A stretch of DNA of 64,000 bases from Typha latifolia. Its lineage: Eukaryota; Streptophyta; Magnoliopsida; Poales; Typhaceae. The number at the start of each line of letters is the position of its first letter. Within the stretch, counting starts at the first letter, position 1. The notes below the pieces were generated by a model that saw only the letters and a program-made list of their open reading frames with translations, was not told the origin of the DNA and made no database searches. The stretch covers positions 7,271,808-7,335,807 of the forward strand of contig CM034110.1 in assembly GCA_019914945.1 (NCBI GenBank), written 5' to 3'. Below are positions 12,156 to 22,569 of this stretch, in pieces. A program made the position numbers and the translations under genes.

Positions 12156-13111
12156 TGGACTTCCAATCATGTCTTTTGCACCATCTACCCATTTGCTTAT
12201 TTTGCGAATTTCTCGTAGTTTACTCCTGGGATGTCTGATGAGCATATTATTTAGGTTCAGTGCCCCTCCAAACTGCTATTTTTATATGGATGCAGGCATT
12301 GTGAAATTTAAGCACCAGCAAGAGCGAGTATTTTATTTCAAATCATAGTTAACCGTCTTCTTTCTCAGTAGATTTAGTAATATAACTCATTAACTATGAG
12401 AACATTGAGCCTTAAGAGGTTTTTGAGTGCAATAATTCTTTTCATCCTTTAATTATCCGTGTTTTCTTTCAGTGGATTTACACTGCATCTAAACAAGCCT
12501 GAAAAAAGTTCACTGGTCACCAATTTATGTTTGTAAATTTGGGGTTGATGGCCATTGAAAAACATCTTTTTTACTGCTGATGTTGAGACTGTTTTAACTC
12601 TTTAAAATGGTTTTGAGACTAATTTTTTGCCTCTTTAGTCCCTCATTTAGAAATCTAAAGTCTCTCTAAACTTCAATCAATTTGAAATCTAAACATCTCC
12701 TTTTACCAAGATTTGGGCCCAATGATGTTCTTACGTGAGCAATAATGTTTCTCGCTCCACTTGTTAATATCTCTATGACTAACAGCAAGCTAAGATCCAT
12801 GAGAGCCGTTGGCCTCCCTTTAACTGCATTCTAGAACCACACACTCCAAACTCCAATGGATGATGGGCGTTAGCCCCCCCATCTCCTGCACTATCTTCTT
12901 CAGGACACGTGGCAGCACCATGTCAGCCTACTTATCTTAGCTCTCTTCTCTCCTTGCAACAAAGCCATGCCATGCCATCTCCCTCCACAACCGTTCACGA
13001 ACAACAACAACAACAACAATAGCAACTAAGTCTTACCACCAAGCAAAGTAGCAGCAGCCAATTCATTTTTCCCTTTCTCAATCTCAGTCTCAGTCTCCAT
13101 TACTCGTGATC
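12156..13111 (+). other. SBPase upstream region
   Basis: This intergenic stretch contains L19 3' flanking sequence and the SBPase promoter. The last 150 bases are C/A-rich with an AAC repeat (about 12999-13020) and are likely 5' UTR. Apart from the G-box and I-box listed separately, I see no coding signal. Confidence 0.5.
12906..12936 (+). promoter_or_regulatory. G-box and I-box pair upstream of SBPase
   Basis: A palindromic G-box CACGTG lies at 12906-12911 within GACACGTGGC. An I-box core (GATAAG on the minus strand, CTTATC on plus) follows at 12931-12936, about 200 bases before the SBPase start codon. Paired G-box and I-box elements are typical of light-regulated photosynthesis promoters. 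Function here is inferred from sequence and location only; the G-box context is also ABRE-like. Confidence 0.55.
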
Positions 13112-15654
13112 ATGGAGACTGGAGTAGCTAGTTATGCTCGTGGTGCCGTTCCTAACAATATACTGCATCGCCCGCGCTCCGCTGCGCCGTCGTCTTCTCC
13201 GTCCTTCTCGCGGTCGAGTCGGAACCAGGTAACGATACTTAGATTGCCGGGCATAGTAGTTCATAAATCTTGTAGCTACATCTTGAATCGGATACAAGAG
13301 CTCCTGTTCCTTTTGGTTTGTTTACCTCCATGCAGGGCCTCAAGTCAAGCTCAATCTTTGGTGAGTCACTACGGGTGACATCAAGATCCTTGCCAAGGAT
13401 CTCAAAAGCAGCAGGCAATGCGTCTCTGATCACCAAATGCGAGATAGGGGATAGCCTGGTAATTTAATTCTGCTGTAAACTACATTAACTACAATGCTAT
13501 TTGTTAAGAGAAGCTACAAACGTGACTTTTTTTTATCTGTTTATATTCTCGAAAAGCTCGAGCTGAGAGAGAATGAGAATACTCCTATTCATGTCTAGGT
13601 TCAAGTTGCGAATTTGAAGTAAAAGAGTGGAGGTTTTATATTGTAGGATTAGCTGGATTTGAAACTAGAATTTCCTGCTCTGATACAATATTATTTTCGA
13701 TCTAGAAGATTGAAGAATTGATGGTAAGAGTTTGTTGTTTTAGGAGGAGTTCTTGGCAAAGGCAACACCTGATAAGAACCTGATCAGGTTGTTGGTGTGC
13801 ATGGGCGAAGCACTGAGGACCATCTCCTTCAAAGTGAGGACTGCATCATGTGGAGGCACTGCTTGCGTCAACTCATTTGGTGATGAGCAGCTTGCTGTTG
13901 ACATGCTTGCAGACAAGCTCCTTTTTGAGGTTAAGGACTTATAATTTTCAGTATTATATGCATTAATTAGAATTAATCTTAGTGAATAAGTCTAATCTTG
14001 GTCTCTCTGTATCCTCTAGGCTCTGCAATACTCCCATGTCTGCAAATATGCTTGTTCTGAGGAAGTTCCTGAGCTGCAAGACATGGGTGGACCAGTGGAA
14101 GGTAATGCTGTCTAATTGATTGGAATCATTAGATATATAAGAGTTTGTGAGTGGTATAATCTATCTTATAGCTCACTTCATGTGATATTAAGAATTCCAA
14201 CTGATTGTTTAACAGCAAATTAGTAACAAATGCAGTCTCTTTCAGAGAAAATTCAGTAACACTTAATTCTAACTAGACTTCATTGATCAAGACAATTCGT
14301 AATGTTATGGTCATCTATCTCCTTGGCATGCAGGTGGATTCAGTGTCGCATTCGATCCCCTCGATGGTTCCAGTATCGTCGACACTAACTTCACAGTAGG
14401 AACCATATTTGGTGTTTGGCCTGGTGATAAGCTGACTGGTGTAACCGGAGGAGACCAAGTTGCTGCTGCTATGGGAATTTATGGACCTCGTACTACTTAT
14501 GTTGTTGCTCTTAAAGACTGCCCTGGAACTCATGAATTCCTTCTTCTTGATGAAGGTTTGCCTCGCAAATCTCTGCTGATCCCCATCCATTACTAGTGAA
14601 TTGGTTTCTTAGGCTAGTTCTACGGTTCAGGCAAATGGCAACATGTTAAAGATACCACCTCAATCGGCGAAGGGAAAATGTTTTCTCCAGGGAATTTGAG
14701 GGCTACATTTGATAACCCTGAATATAATAAGGTATTTGGTTACGTTGTTCTTTTTATTCATTGTTTCATTCTCATATGCAAGCGATCGAGGTTTAACTGA
14801 TGGATTGTATACCCCTGCAGCTGATCAATTACTATGTAAAAGAGAAGTACACACTGCGTTATACAGGAGGAATGGTCCCAGATGTCAACCAGGTAAGAGA
14901 GAATATTTTGCGGTAATAGCTGTGTCTAGCCACTGAGATTTCTGGTGTTGAATCATAAAATTGCTATTCATTATGGGAATGAAAACTTGATCAATTTATT
15001 TCCTCCAAGAAGTTTAGCGACTTATGCTTCACTTACATAAATTCTCCGTTGTTGGAATAGAGAAAAGAAAAGGAAAAGAAATCAAATTTTCACCGAGAGT
15101 AAAATTTCTGGACTTTATTCTTTATCTCAATTGTATATGACAGTATCAAGATAATCTTTTTAGAGGAGATCAGTTGAACAACATTTATCATAAACAAATC
15201 ATGTCATTGCACCTAGTCATAAGTTCCTAAAACAAAAAATGAGAGAAACGTTTCATCTAAGACTCATTAGCTCCTTCTCATAGTAGACTAGAAGCTTAAG
15301 CTCTGAATTCTTCCATTTTTTTTTTCTCCAGTGTGCTAAGCTCTTCTTGCTTAACTTGTTTCTCTGATGCAGATCATAGTTAAAGAAAAAGGCATCTTCA
15401 CCAATGTGATATCTCCAACTACTAAAGCAAAGCTGAGACTTCTGTTTGAAGTGGCACCCCTGGGATTACTAGTTGAGAAAGCAGGAGGATATAGCAGTGA
15501 TGGCAAACAATCTGTGCTAGACAAGGTAATCAACAATCTCGACGAACGGACGCAGGTAGCTTACGGATCTAAGAACGAAATTATCCGGTTCGAGGAAACT
15601 CTATATGGTTCATCAAGACTCAAGGCAGGTGCCCCTGTAGGAGCTGCTGCCTAA
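13112..15654 (+). CDS. Sedoheptulose-1,7-bisphosphatase, chloroplastic
   Basis: The enzyme hydrolyses sedoheptulose-1,7-bisphosphate to sedoheptulose-7-phosphate in the regenerative Calvin cycle in the stroma. Eight exons (13112-13228, 13336-13458, 13744-13929, 14020-14101, 14334-14555, 14631-14731, 14821-14892, 15373-15654) give 394 residues, the normal family length, with phase kept at every junction. Residues 1 to about 70 are a Ser/Arg-rich transit peptide. The thioredoxin-regulated cysteine pair is CGGTAC (Cys116 and Cys121), diagnostic of SBPase rather than fructose bisphosphatase. The metal-binding DPLDGSS motif is at 177-183. [36 protein letters not shown] and [12 protein letters not shown] also match. 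No defects are seen. Light-dependent expression is suggested by the upstream G-box/I-box, and redox activation by the cysteine pair. Confidence 0.97.
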
Positions 15655-18600
15655 GCTGGAAATCAATGGTAATATCTGGCTCTATTACCAGCATCATGCT
15701 TTTCAATATGTTGTAATGCACTCAAACAATTGAAGGTCCAGTTTCTTATCACTGTGACAAAACGAGATGGGCCAAATACACTTGTCCTGCAAAGTAATTT
15801 TGAGATATATTTTTTTTCAGTACCATGATGTTTTTTTTCATTCAGTGTTCCCAGAGAAATGGCCCATGGAAATTGTGACAGGAGCACATATGCAGACTGC
15901 TCCTAACTATACATGCATTCATCTACACTTCTCAATGCATAATATGATTTAATATGTTTAAGAGGAGATGGCATATGATCTAGACAAAGATGGTTGTTTG
16001 TTAACTAAATAAAGAGATATGTGGAAGTGCTGTATAGAAGCACACCTCAACATAGGCTCCAGTGCATCAGAAACATCAACTGAATTCCCCATCAGTTTGA
16101 TAGGACAGCTGCCATCACATACCTGCAAAAGGGCAGGGAATATGGGTAAACAAACCATGGTACCATACAAACTGGCAAGGCCAGAGTGCAGCCATTCCCT
16201 TGTATGTGCTTCCTAGCCACTGATAAAGGAGGAAGGTTGTCTCAGATTGAGACAACTTTTGCTGCAGTATTCTTGTGATATCCAAGAGAGTGTCAAAGAA
16301 GACCAATGACTATCCTCTCATAAGAAGAGGGTTAGTGTTTGTATACTCTTTCATATTGCCGATTATTCTCTATGAGGTTAAACTTTTAAAAGAACATTCG
16401 TAGTCCACAGAAAGTACTCAGTAATGCTGTATATCTTCTTCCAAGATTTGCTTCAAGAATGCAATGCTGTAATAACTAGCAGATTGCACTTCATTGAGAA
16501 GGTGATGGGGAATCATTTTCACAATCCTATCTCAGCATACTGCAAGTTATAGGACAGACGTGCTCAACATTGAAACTTGAAGTACTATACACTGACAGGA
16601 ATGTGTCACAGAATGATAGTACAAGTATCACTTTAAAGAATCATTTTTACGTTGAACAAGATACCTTCTGCACAACTCGAGCATTGGATTTATATAGTGA
16701 AGGCTCTATGCAGGCTTACACGTCAATCAGAAATTTGCAGAGTGCTACTCTGCCACTACTCCAGTTAATTTGCATGGATACTGTTAGAATTAGAATTCAG
16801 CAACCCTCATATAATGTCCTACAATGTCTTATTGGCAAAAATTAATAACTTTTAAGATTTTACTTGAGCTTATGGCTCATTTGTACACTGGAGAGTAAGG
16901 AAAAAAAATTAATGAGATAGAGGTAGTAGTAGAACAGAATGAGAAGAGATAATGCTGGCATTTTCTATCTCAGCAACTCATCGCTCTTGGAAATTAATCC
17001 ACAAACCATCAGCCACTCCACGTGACCTTCAATCACTTGTTCATAACATCAGACAAAAAGAAACGAGTTAAAGGAACAACTATGCACCAAAGATCTACAT
17101 TGCTGAATCCAAATATTAAGATGTTGAATATGGAGAATTTACTGAAATAGGTTACAATATTGTGATTATCGAGGTTGTGAACTACTGAAATATGAAGGCT
17201 GATCAGGATGCCAGACTTCATGCCTGATCACAGGCGACATCACCAACTTCTCCCCACGTTGGTCATTGTTAATACTCGAGTTAGATCTCACTGCCTAGTA
17301 CTGAGGAGCACTTCAGCTATGGTACTTCGGCACATGCTTCTAATGCTTATCTATTCAATTCTAAGCTAGCTCTGCCATCTGTCGGGTATGTCATCTTATA
17401 GCTTATACTGAACGCCTACAAAATGGAAAAAAGAAAAGACAAGAAGCAACAGTCCATGGCATTAGGAATTTGTACATCATGGCAGCTGATCAGCCATGAT
17501 ATCTAACCATCAGCATAGAAGTTTAGGAAATCAGAAACCGTCTAAAGTTTGATCAGCTCATAATGGTAAGGTCATCAAAGTCCAGGATGATAGAAAAATG
17601 CAGTTTTAAGCATGGCAAATATGGACCTCATTTGTTACCCTGATTCTTCAATTCTACATCAGATTCTGCAGTTCCCACCAGTCTGATCAGCTCATTAAGG
17701 TATGTGATTCTAATATTCCCGTCCGTTAGAAATGCTTAAATGCCATACTGATCTTTCATAAGTGGTTGATCTCCAATGTTGGGTTGTAGCAACTGAGGCA
17801 GCATGCTACCTTCATATTTTCTAGATATCTCTTTCCAACTTACATCGTGAATCCTGTTGAGTGGTGGGACCTCACTTAAGAGCATTCAAACATATCTTGA
17901 CGAGACAAAAACTTACAGCAGGAATTCATCTGAGTGGACTGCTACAACTTGAAGCGAACAGATTGATGGGGCCAACTGTGGCCTCTGGGGACATGAGAAG
18001 AGGTATAGATCTTGCTTTGGAACATATTGACGACCTGAAGTGCCCAATTTTTGTCGATGGTAGCATCTTGGAATTGGCTGGTATGTGGTCTTCCTGAAAA
18101 CATCAACGACCACATAATCACAATTTTTTTTTTCCAGGTGGAAGCTTAATATATGCCAAAGAAATGCATTTTGATATGATGCACCAAGAATATAAGACCG
18201 TAAACAGAGTTCCTTAGGAACCAAGAGAATGAACCCTTTAACAGGTTCTAAGGTGCAAAGTTGCCATGCCAAATCAAAGATAGTGAAAGGTTATGGGTTC
18301 TTTCAATGCTGGTACGACAGCACTAGCTGTATAAAAACATGGCTTTTAATGGGTCACAAAGAAGCAAGACATTATTTTCAGGTAAATGAATGCTGAAGAT
18401 GAGGTATTCAACCAGATGTACTGAAAGTCCAGAGAAGTTCTTCTGTACTTACGTAAAAAGTGAATGATACATCTAGGATTATAGTGAGCATTTTAGTTTC
18501 AGAAAGACCAGTAATTTCAACATTTAAAAGTTTCAGTGTCCAACAAAGAAACACTATATAGTTTGCAAGTGACAGCACAATAAATGCAATCTCTTAAAGA

Positions 18601-19013
18601 AAATGATAAGACTTCCAACTAAATTAGCTGGACATGTTTTAGGTTGTTCTCTTTAAAATCCAAAGCCAAATGGCCATTTCACTACCACGTCTATTTCTTC
18701 GAATCAACTCCAATAGTACTCAGTAAGCTCGTATAGCATGTGATATATCGATTAAATAAAGTCTAAATTCCTAATTATGTATGTTTCAGCTTTCAACTAC
18801 AACGAAATGCTTTTCTGCAATCTCTGTTTCTCTCAAACGGACTTCAAAAGAAACAGGAATACAGAATCTTATAATCGAAGTAACCGAGCACAGCAATAAA
18901 GAAAAATATGAATCAATGCAATCACCATCCTCTTCAACCTAATAAAAGAAAGACAGACATATTAGCTTCTAAACCAAGGAAGAACAAGAACCTGTCTCTA
19001 GCCAATTACTGGC
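15655..19013. other. Convergent intergenic region, no gene recognised
   Basis: This region lies between the 3' ends of the SBPase gene (+) and the OCTOPUS-like gene (-). Short frames at 16.0-16.3 kb and 17.9-18.3 kb on both strands have no recognisable motif. One minus-strand acceptor-like site near 16124 is followed by a short open stretch, but no partner exon is visible. Similar words around TGATCAGCTCAT occur near 17550 and 17684, and a perfect short hairpin lies at 16236-16256. UTRs of the flanking genes may extend into this region. Confidence 0.45.
16236..16256. repeat. Perfect 9-bp inverted repeat, 3-base loop
   Basis: GTTGTCTCA and its exact reverse complement TGAGACAAC are separated by GAT. 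The stem is compact and perfect but isolated, in DNA with no recognised gene. It may be chance or part of an untranslated RNA. Confidence 0.6.
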
Positions 19014-20756
19014 TCAATACAATCCTAGCATGCTCCTTGTGAAGAAATGAGAGTTCATGTGCCTTCCCTTCCCAGACATGCCATTCCTCCGGCTACTTCT
19101 CATTGGCGTCAAGTAAAACCGCAGCATCCCATTATCGATACGGCTCGGAGAGTACCTAGCACTGCGGTTCCTCTCAAACACAAACTCATCCCTCCTCTTC
19201 TTCCCATGCCCGTTGGTCTCCACATTGCTCCTCCTTGTGCTCCCAAGTCCACCATTTGCACTAAAAGAGCTCCTTGCACTCGCACTACTGTTGCTCCTGA
19301 GAATCTTGCCATAATAACCCCGAGTCCTTATCTCCCGCCAGGGCTCGGAGAAGGATCTCCCCACCACATTGGTTCCATCCTTACCGCTGCCTCTCCGATA
19401 AATAAACCCCCAAATATTCCAGGCCTTGCTCCACCTCCTCGACTTCTTGGCCGGAGAAGAAGCCACCTTGTGAGATTCTCTGAAAGCCGACTCAAAACTC
19501 TCGGAAACATCATCCCTCAAAGAATTGGAGCTGAAATCCCTCAAATCCCTATCTAGAAAGTTTCCACCATTCCGGAAGTTGTAGAACTCTGTGCCGCCAG
19601 CAGGAGACACCTTGGCATTGCTGGCCATCTTGGACTCATTCACTTGCACAGCCAGCTGCCGAACAGAGTTCGATCTCTCAAAGCTCCGCCTCCTGCGGCT
19701 TGAAGAGTCGTAGTAGTAATCCCGAGTCTGTGAAGAGCCACCCGGAACCGCAAAATCCTCCTCAACGGGGATTTGACCGTCTGATCGCTGGACTGGCATT
19801 GGCGGGGCGTGGGCGTCCTCGACGACGGATAGCATCGGAGGGAGACGAGAGAACGCCGACCGGCCACCGCCGATCAAGTACCCGTCCCAAGAAGCGCGGG
19901 GCGCGTCCAACGAGAACCTCGGGTCGTCGAAGGACATACGGCCGGCGTCGAGCGAGAAGCGCGGGTCGGTGTCGCACGACCTCCGCCCCAAGGCGTCCAC
20001 GGCGAACTCCGACTGCGTGTCGTGGAACCTCCGCCGGTTCGATGGCTTGGGCGGCTTCACAGCCGCGCCGGTAGAGGAGGCGGCGGCCGCCTTGCTGCTA
20101 TGCTGCTTCTTGAGCTTCTGCTTTCGCCGCCATTTCTGCCATTTCTTGCTGAACACCGAGGCGGCAAGCCAGAAGCTCGAAGCGATCTCCTTTGACTCTT
20201 TCAAAGGGGGGTTGCTCACAGAACACTTGGACTCCAGATCCATGTGCTCCTTCATCGGCTTCGGCTCCACGGCGTCCTCGACGGCGCGTACAGGATCCAC
20301 CGCCGGTCTGATCTCTTCGTCTTCGTCCTCCTCCTCGACGCGAGGCGGAGGGGGAAACCCTAGATTGGGCTGGCGCTCGACCCCGATCTCATCGTCCTCC
20401 TGGTAGAAGAGGGAGTAGAGCGTACTCCTGCCGCGGACGTCGCAGGAGCGGCGCTGGGGCTCGAACGCGGCGGACGCGCCTCCTCCGGCGGCGCGGCCGG
20501 TGGAGAACGACTTGCAACGGCGGAGCTCGGGGCGGTGCGCCGCTCCGCCTCCGACGCCTGCGGCAGCGGTGGCCTTGGAGATGAGGGATCTGATGGCGGA
20601 GGAGGCGGAGGGTCCGCGGGCGGACTCGAGGCCGGAGAGGCGTTCCCGGAGGCAAGAGGCGCAGAAGCCGGTGAAGACCTCGTCGGGGTGGAGGTCGCAG
20701 GCGCGGTGGTGGGGGTGGGGTTGGGGTAGTTGTTGCGGGACGATGTCGAGAGTCAT
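19014..20756 (-). CDS. OCTOPUS-like protein (UPF0503 family)
   Basis: This is an intronless 580-residue protein of the plant-specific OCTOPUS family. In Arabidopsis these are polarly localised, peripheral plasma-membrane proteins that promote protophloem differentiation and dampen brassinosteroid signalling at the membrane. The N-terminus carries the family signature ACDLHPDEVFTGFCASCLRERL (Cys20, His23, Cys32, Cys35 could bind a metal; inference). The centre has SFWLAASVFSKKWQKWRRKQK and repeated DPRFSLDAGR/APR phrases near RRSCDTDPRFS. The C-terminus has SRRWSKAWNIWGFI, the arginine-serine-rich region and FYLTPMRSSRRNG, all typical. It is basic and low-complexity between motifs, with no membrane helix. 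The start is the only ATG before the signature. Upstream on the minus strand is a CT-repeat-rich leader. Family assignment is firm; the exact paralog is not. Confidence 0.92.
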   Translation of the reverse strand: MTLDIVPQQLPQPHPHHRACDLHPDEVFTGFCASCLRERLSGLESARGPSASSAIRSLISKATAAAGVGGGAAHRPELRRCKSFSTGRAAGGGASAAFEPQRRSCDVRGRSTLYSLFYQEDDEIGVERQPNLGFPPPPRVEEEDEDEEIRPAVDPVRAVEDAVEPKPMKEHMDLESKCSVSNPPLKESKEIASSFWLAASVFSKKWQKWRRKQKLKKQHSSKAAAASSTGAAVKPPKPSNRRRFHDTQSEFAVDALGRRSCDTDPRFSLDAGRMSFDDPRFSLDAPRASWDGYLIGGGRSAFSRLPPMLSVVEDAHAPPMPVQRSDGQIPVEEDFAVPGGSSQTRDYYYDSSSRRRRSFERSNSVRQLAVQVNESKMASNAKVSPAGGTEFYNFRNGGNFLDRDLRDFSSNSLRDDVSESFESAFRESHKVASSPAKKSRRWSKAWNIWGFIYRRGSGKDGTNVVGRSFSEPWREIRTRGYYGKILRSNSSASARSSFSANGGLGSTRRSNVETNGHGKKRRDEFVFERNRSARYSPSRIDNGMLRFYLTPMRSSRRNGMSGKGRHMNSHFFTRSMLGLY

Positions 20757-21049
20757 GGGGGAGTTATTGGAGTGGCGAATCCCTCCTCGGTGCAGCTCGT
20801 TATTATTGGTGGTCTAGTGGTGTCTCTTGTGCTGCTACCAGTAGCAATTCTTGGCATGATATGGTTGGTTTCTAACACTTTGTCCGAGTTTGAGTCGGAG
20901 AGAGAGTTTACAATTTACAAACAGAGAGAAAGAGAGAGAGAGAGACAGAGGAAGAAGAAACGAGGGCACAAGAGAGAGTGGAATGGGTGGAGGATGGGAA
21001 GAGGCGCATGTGGATGTGGAGGAGTAAAATGGTAACAGTTTTTAAGGAA

Positions 21050-21052
<3 letters not shown>

Positions 21053-21099
<47 letters not shown>
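21053..21099. repeat. (GA)n microsatellite in OCTOPUS-like 5' region
   Basis: An uninterrupted GA dinucleotide run of 47 bases; an impure GA block lies nearby at about 20918-20950. On the gene's own strand these read as CT repeats, a common plant leader/promoter composition. Confidence 0.95.
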
Positions 21100-21101
<2 letters not shown>

Positions 21102-21162
21102 AATGGGGAAAAATTATAGGGGGGAAAAGAGGAAAAGTGAAAGTAATCACGGCCACGTCTGC

Positions 21163-21186
21163 TTTTTTTTTTTTTTTTTTTTTTTT
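21163..21186. repeat. T homopolymer
   Basis: 24 consecutive T on the plus strand, about 400 bases upstream of the OCTOPUS-like start codon. Confidence 0.95.
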
Positions 21187-21891
21187 CTACTTCACTTTCT
21201 CACACTTTGAAAAATCTCTTTCTTTGGATTCCTATTATATCCCCTATGTTCTGAAAGGGTATGATAGACACTATTCTCCTCATTATGAATTCATAAAGTC
21301 TTTAAGTGTAATTAACCCTAACATAAATAAATGGCGAATCTTGGTGCAACTGTTCACAGAAGCTACTTCAATTAACACTGTCAGATGCCTATGCATACTA
21401 CTACATTAATTAATGGGTAGTGTTTGTTGGATTTGTTAGTGGAATTGAAACTTATTCACGTGAGGAGGGTGTGGCTTTTTGTTTAGTTGGGGATTGGGGC
21501 TTCGGTCCGTTTATACATGCAAAACTATGTCTTGGAGCTACAAAAGTGTCTCTCTGTCCTCCAGCTATAAAAAGTGCACCTCCCTTCTCTTTTCCTCTCT
21601 TTCTCTCTAGGTTTTCTCTAGGTTTTTGCCTCGTCTGATGAATTATGCCACCAAGTGAGGGAGAACCTAAGCAAAATGAACATATTTTACTAACCCACCT
21701 ATGTAGTTCAGTAAATTGATCTTATCTGACCCATGATGGAGATTATAAGTTCAATTTCTCATATAAATAAATGCTGTAGTTGATTTTTAATATATATATA
21801 TATTTTTTCTATCAGCACTTTTTGTAGCTTATTTTTTAATAGAATTAAAATAATTGTTTAATCTATATATTAGAGAGAGTTAATCTATTTA

Positions 21892-21895
<4 letters not shown>

Positions 21896-21950
<55 letters not shown>
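21896..21950. repeat. (TA)n microsatellite
   Basis: About 55 bases of alternating TA in intergenic DNA. Confidence 0.95.
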
Positions 21951-21953
<3 letters not shown>

Positions 21954-22544
21954 CCCACACAAAAAAATGGTAAAAAAATTTAACATCTATGAGGAAAAAC
22001 TATGTTCAACATTAATTTTTGTTGCCCAAATGAACTGTTGCACATAGATTGAATTTATAAAAGAGTGAAGCGGCAAATAAAAATACTTTTGGGTCTAATC
22101 AAAGGTAAAAATATATTTTCCCCTTGTTTGAGCTTTTGGGTCCCAATATCCAAAGTCCAGCCAATTATTTTCAATTGGTGAGTCCTAAGAATGTATGTTA
22201 TGATTCAAGTATCAAAGGCTTCTTTTTGTCAATCCACCAAACTATAGTTTAATCTCCTTAGTGGTTGTTGGGTAGTTTTTGGCATCCCTGCATCTCCTTC
22301 GGTTATTCACCAAAATGGTACCAGAAAAAAAGAACACAGGCTTAAAGAGACAAGTGATTCTAAAGAGAAAGGACTGACAGAGATTCTCCTCATGGAACTT
22401 CTCAAAGGTTTCTAGCTTCAAGATGGAGAGTTATTAACTGCACCCAAACAAAGAGAAAACATTTCTGAAACATGAGATCATCTGTCTCCACTTCTCCACT
22501 TAGATAAGTAAATAATAGAGTAAATATAAAAGATACTGCTTTCT

Positions 22545-22569
22545 TATATATATATATATATATATATAT
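22545..22569. repeat. (TA)n microsatellite
   Basis: About 25 bases of alternating TA in intergenic DNA. Confidence 0.95.

Noticed and set aside
13112..15654. First read as chloroplast fructose-1,6-bisphosphatase
   Set aside because: The CGGTAC redox motif and [19 protein letters not shown] context are SBPase-specific. The long loop of FBPase is missing.
15958..16170. Minus-strand open stretch after an acceptor-like CTTTTGCAG
   Set aside because: Could be a terminal exon, but no upstream exon or recognisable family was found, so not annotated as a gene.
17861..18272. Opposing frames of 78 and 119 codons
   Set aside because: No motif, no linked exons and no protein-like codon pattern; stops surround both.
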